From Phytomonas francai (Eukaryota > Euglenozoa > Kinetoplastea > Trypanosomatida > Trypanosomatidae): 64,000 nucleotides of DNA. This document shows, in pieces, positions 61,131 to 64,000 of this stretch. The stretch covers positions 405,758 to 469,757 of the forward strand of contig MJCC01000004.1 of assembly GCA_001766655.1 (NCBI GenBank), written 5' to 3'. The translations under genes and the position numbers were made by a program. Positions within the stretch are counted from its first letter, which is position 1; every line of letters starts with the position of its first letter. A model generated the notes under the pieces. The model was not told the DNA's origin and did not search any database. It worked only from the letters and a program-made list of their open reading frames with translations.

Positions 61131-62120
61131 TTATTTAAACTTTTCCCAGCGAATAGTGTGTTCGGGTGCAAAGCGTGGTGACCAGACCAACTTCTGTGCA
61201 TTACTGGAGTTTGCCTGGCCTCCCTGCTCACCCTCTTCGTCTGAAGGGGGGGGCACCGCGTAGCCAACGCTCACGATCACAGGAATGGTGTATCGATCGG
61301 GCAGTCCCACCACTTTTCGTATCGCCTCTTCGTCAATTCCCTCCATTACGCACGTGTTCAGCCCCGCGGCCGTGCATAAGTGCAGAAAAGTTGTCACGGG
61401 AATCATCGTTTGCTTCCACGCGTAGCTCTTCATGGAAAGGGGCACCGAAAGTAGGGCGTTGCCCGTCAACCTGCTGTAGCAACTTGATAGTGCCGACTTA
61501 GTGAACGCCATAGCTTGAAGCGGGCCGCCGTGTAGAAAGTAGTACACGTTACGAAGCATAAGAGGGGCATAAGCCTCAGGGATGTAGCCGCTCTCTAGGC
61601 CCATTTCGAGAACCTGCGGTGCGTTGCGTTCGGCCTCCATGTCCCCTGCGAAGACAACTGTAAAGGCTGCTGTCACAACCTGCGGCTGCCCAAGCGCCGC
61701 CGTGCACAAGGCCTTCTTCCTCTCACCGTCCTGAACCACAATCGCATGCCAAGGTTGAAGATTATATCCCGTTGGGGCACGCATCGTCGTGTGCAGAATC
61801 CGCCGGATGAGGTCCTCGTCAACAGAGCGGGTCTCGTCAAAATGACGGCAAGTCCATCGCTCCTGGATCACAGACTCAACCGTCTTCAGCACCTGCTCAT
61901 CAAAGCGGTGCAACCCGGGCCCTTTCGTTGGCGCATTCGTACCCTTTGGCGGCACACCCGCAGCGTCCTTCAACAGTGCACCCTTTTTCTCCGACGCACC
62001 TCCAACAGACGCCCTTTTAAAGGGATTTAAAACAGAAGTATTATCATTTCGATTTAGGTCAATTAGCGATTTTAGAAAAGTAGGAAACTTAAAACTGCGC
62101 AAAATAGAGTTCTGAATCAT
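61131..62120 (-). CDS. Nitroreductase family protein, type I-like (NTR)
   Basis: The first ATG in frame (62118-62120) gives 329 residues; the frame extends 21 codons further without an ATG. It is an FMN-dependent, NAD(P)H-using nitroreductase-fold enzyme. Seen motifs: TCRHFDETRSVDEDLIRRIL with MRAPTGYNLQPWHAIVVQDG (the family R.f...pv....l..il..a..aPs..N.QPW flavin-binding start), the SMKSYAWKQTMIPVTTFLHLC helix, AAGLNTCVMEGIDEEAIRKV (family A...Gl.tc.meGf), and LPDRYTIPVIVSVGYA. An N-terminal extension of about 70 residues is basic at first (MIQNSILRSFKFPTFLKSL), which fits mitochondrial import. The layout resembles the mitochondrial type I nitroreductase of trypanosomatids, which in those organisms activates nitro-heterocyclic drugs. 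The identity as that orthologue is likely but not proven here. Confidence 0.88.
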   Translation of the reverse strand: MIQNSILRSFKFPTFLKSLIDLNRNDNTSVLNPFKRASVGGASEKKGALLKDAAGVPPKGTNAPTKGPGLHRFDEQVLKTVESVIQERWTCRHFDETRSVDEDLIRRILHTTMRAPTGYNLQPWHAIVVQDGERKKALCTAALGQPQVVTAAFTVVFAGDMEAERNAPQVLEMGLESGYIPEAYAPLMLRNVYYFLHGGPLQAMAFTKSALSSCYSRLTGNALLSVPLSMKSYAWKQTMIPVTTFLHLCTAAGLNTCVMEGIDEEAIRKVVGLPDRYTIPVIVSVGYAVPPPSDEEGEQGGQANSSNAQKLVWSPRFAPEHTIRWEKFK

Positions 62121-62496
62121 TTGAATCGTCAGATGTCTTAAAACTTTGATGCTTGTTGGGAAAGTAAAGGTTGAAATAGGCAAAATGGAGATGAGCAGAA
62201 GTGAATGAACGGCGCCAAATATTCATAAAGCACGGTATAGCAGAAATCTGCTCACTATCAAAATGCACGGTGAACGTAATCATTTTCCTCGAATCCTCTC
62301 AGAATTGCCAAAGGGGTAGAAACTCTCTACATAAGGTTCGTCCATATTTACATTTCACTCAAAGGGACGCTGCGCGGTACGAAAGCGCGCAACACATTTG
62401 ACCAGTAGCGTGCGGCATTCAGCACAGAAAACCTCCTAGGCATGCGTGCACACGTAGACTCTCTCCCTTCAATCCATATGAGTCTGACCATCTGAG
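62121..62496. other. Short intergenic stretch
   Basis: No gene seen. It carries the leader of the nitroreductase gene, with a pyrimidine-rich part (minus strand CCTATTTCAACCTTTACTTT at about 62161-62182). Confidence 0.6.
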
Positions 62497-64000
62497 CTAC
62501 GTGACAGTGCTCACACGCAGAAGCGCCGAGGCTGCCACGACATCGCCTCTTTCGCCTGCTAGGAGTAGTGCTGTGCGACCCTGCCCATCTCCAAGATGCA
62601 TGTACGCCGTCCAATCAGAGATCAAAATGCGATTACCTTGCTGATGCCCAAGGCTAACTCCTTTTTCTGATGTGCCTTCACTAGTCAATGATCCAGACTG
62701 AATATGCGGTATGGGGCTATTAAAGAATGGTGAACGTGCTACAAATTCCTTAACCTGATTAGTTATAGAGGCCTCGCGGCGATGCCACACTCTCTGGTCT
62801 CTTTTCTCGAGAACCTCATGGGCCCATGGTACTTGAGGAGTTGGAAATCCCTCTAGTGTGTGAGGTGTATTTGAGCGGACTGCACGCGCCACTGCCTCAA
62901 CAACCGCCGCGATCGCGGTACGGGTATCATCAGCTCCCCCCTCGCTCCCGCCCTCCTCGCAATTCTCACTCGGATCACGAGAGAAGTGCATGATGCCCGA
63001 ATCAAGGTATCCGTAGCAGTTACCAGACACACAGTCATGAAGAGGGGTGTTGCCGTGTGCGTCAACAGCAAAAACAGACTCCGGATCTACTTCAAGTAGC
63101 GCATAGACCGCCTCAACAAAATGCGCCCGACAGGCGGCATGTAGCGGTCGTCGACCTTCACAGTCGCTCATACGGCACATGACTTTGGAAAGCTGTCTGT
63201 CAGAGATCCTACATACCCCACTCATATTCCTTGAATCATCCTTTTCGGCACCACTCAAAGAAATATCAGATGGCGATAGAGACAAAATGCGTAGCAGCGT
63301 TGGCAGCACAGAAAGCTGTCGAGCTCGGTCGACATGTGCGCATAGATAATGCAGAGGTATGCGCAGCTCCGAGTCCGTTATCAGCAGCGCGTCATTCACG
63401 GTGGGGGGTAGATCTGTAAAGTGAGAAATCTTGCCGACCTTTCCTCCCGACACTCGCGTTGTGGATGGCGCGCTGCGCACCATACCATGTTCAACTGGCA
63501 TGATAATATCGTCTACACTGCCTGGGTTAGCACCATACATATCCGTTACAGCAGAAAAGAAACCATCTACCCCATCATGAAATTTATCCAGTTGTTGATT
63601 CTGTCTGCTAGAGCGCTGCTGCCGACGCGTTGATGCCACACCTGCAGAAGCTGCTTCGCTGGCGGTGGCATAGTTTTCTGGAGGAAAAGCGTTAGGCATG
63701 GCCTCTGAGCCCAAATATTTCCACTCCACCGAAGGCAAGTCACTCCCCTTCCTCATTAAATCTGTCATTGGGTTCGAATAAACTCCGTTCGCGTGACTGC
63801 TGTTATCCTTAATAAAATCACCAAATAAAAGCCTAAAAACTCTTACTGGGAGGCCAAGCTGTGCAGCAATGTGAAATTGAGTCTGAAGTGTGACAAAGCT
63901 TTGCATGCCAGGCTGCGTGCCATATTTGAGTAACAAGGAAATTATCTCCAAAGTTGTTTCAAATTTTGATAAGGACTCCAACGTAGAGCCCTCCTTCCCG
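62497..64000 (-). CDS. Ankyrin-repeat protein, 3' part (5' end beyond the window)
   Basis: The frame is open from the right window edge to the TAG at 62497-62499, about 500 codons, so the start lies outside. Ankyrin-like units are visible: TQFHIAAQLGLPVRVFRLLF near the start, LRIPLHYLCAHVDRARQLSV in the middle, then GRRPLHAACRAHFVEAVYAL followed by DAHGNTPLHDC, and close to the end GRTALLLAGERGDVVAASAL. They follow the G.tpLh.Aa..g....v..Ll pattern. Between the units lie long Ser/Arg-rich, low-complexity insertions, as in other proteins of this window. Ankyrin repeats mediate protein contacts; no enzymatic domain is visible in this part. The N-terminal portion could carry one. Confidence 0.82.
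   Translation of the reverse strand, partial: GKEGSTLESLSKFETTLEIISLLLKYGTQPGMQSFVTLQTQFHIAAQLGLPVRVFRLLFGDFIKDNSSHANGVYSNPMTDLMRKGSDLPSVEWKYLGSEAMPNAFPPENYATASEAASAGVASTRRQQRSSRQNQQLDKFHDGVDGFFSAVTDMYGANPGSVDDIIMPVEHGMVRSAPSTTRVSGGKVGKISHFTDLPPTVNDALLITDSELRIPLHYLCAHVDRARQLSVLPTLLRILSLSPSDISLSGAEKDDSRNMSGVCRISDRQLSKVMCRMSDCEGRRPLHAACRAHFVEAVYALLEVDPESVFAVDAHGNTPLHDCVSGNCYGYLDSGIMHFSRDPSENCEEGGSEGGADDTRTAIAAVVEAVARAVRSNTPHTLEGFPTPQVPWAHEVLEKRDQRVWHRREASITNQVKEFVARSPFFNSPIPHIQSGSLTSEGTSEKGVSLGHQQGNRILISDWTAYMHLGDGQGRTALLLAGERGDVVAASALLRVSTVT

Overview
The window looks like nuclear DNA of a kinetoplastid-type flagellate (Euglenozoa, most likely a trypanosomatid). This is inferred from four things. 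All 20 protein genes I can support lie on the minus strand, as in a polycistronic transcription unit. Long genes run without any cis-intron I can recognise. Several genes have a pyrimidine-rich tract and an AG dinucleotide a few to about 100 bases upstream of the start codon, like spliced-leader acceptor sites. The gene set fits too (type I-like nitroreductase, MTAP, p32/MAM33, flagellar PG-rich repeat proteins, a divergent kinesin, large low-complexity proteins). Genus cannot be told from the sequence. No rRNA, tRNA, mobile element or CRISPR array was found.

Layout, left to right, all on the minus strand. 1-2368: N-terminal two thirds of splicing factor SF3B3, cut by the window edge. 3116-3601: a small unknown protein. 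4621-6543: a C2HC zinc-finger protein. 8454-9422: methylthioadenosine phosphorylase. 9906-12806: an armadillo-type protein resembling HEATR3/Syo1. 13421-13897: an SFT2 family membrane protein. 14322-15791: a MYND-finger protein. 16427-18054: a mitochondrial p32/MAM33 protein interrupted by a 364-base N gap next to a 27-bp minisatellite. 19168-23133: a kinesin with large insertions. 24467-27046: TYW1. 28006-28188 and 28826-29743: a 60-residue stand-alone Vta1 C-terminal domain protein, then full-length VTA1/LIP5. 31676-34248: a dual-specificity phosphatase split by a poly-C frameshift. 36148-38742: a PHO80-type cyclin. 39574-44604: an unknown 1676-residue protein. 45193-49749 and 49927-52980: two PG-rich (SHIPPO) repeat ORFs in the same frame, separated by one TAA. 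55626-60398: an unknown 1590-residue protein. 61131-62120: a nitroreductase. 62497-64000: an ankyrin-repeat protein cut by the right edge.

The genes do not form one pathway, as is usual for polycistronic units of this kind. Themes that recur are RNA processing (SF3B3, TYW1), membrane traffic and ESCRT (SFT2, VTA1 and its small relative), cytoskeleton or flagellum (kinesin, PG-rich repeat proteins), signalling (phosphatase, cyclin) and mitochondrial proteins (p32, possibly the nitroreductase).

The base composition is strikingly patchy. Intergenic DNA is AT-rich with T/A runs, poly-C or poly-G runs and (CA)n or (TA)n tracts. Inside several genes there are abrupt islands of very high GC in which codon third positions are almost all G or C. 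The most interesting items are the TAA inside what looks like one giant PG-rich repeat gene, the stand-alone Vta1 C-terminal domain gene next to full VTA1, the intragenic GC islands, and the highly interrupted kinesin motor.
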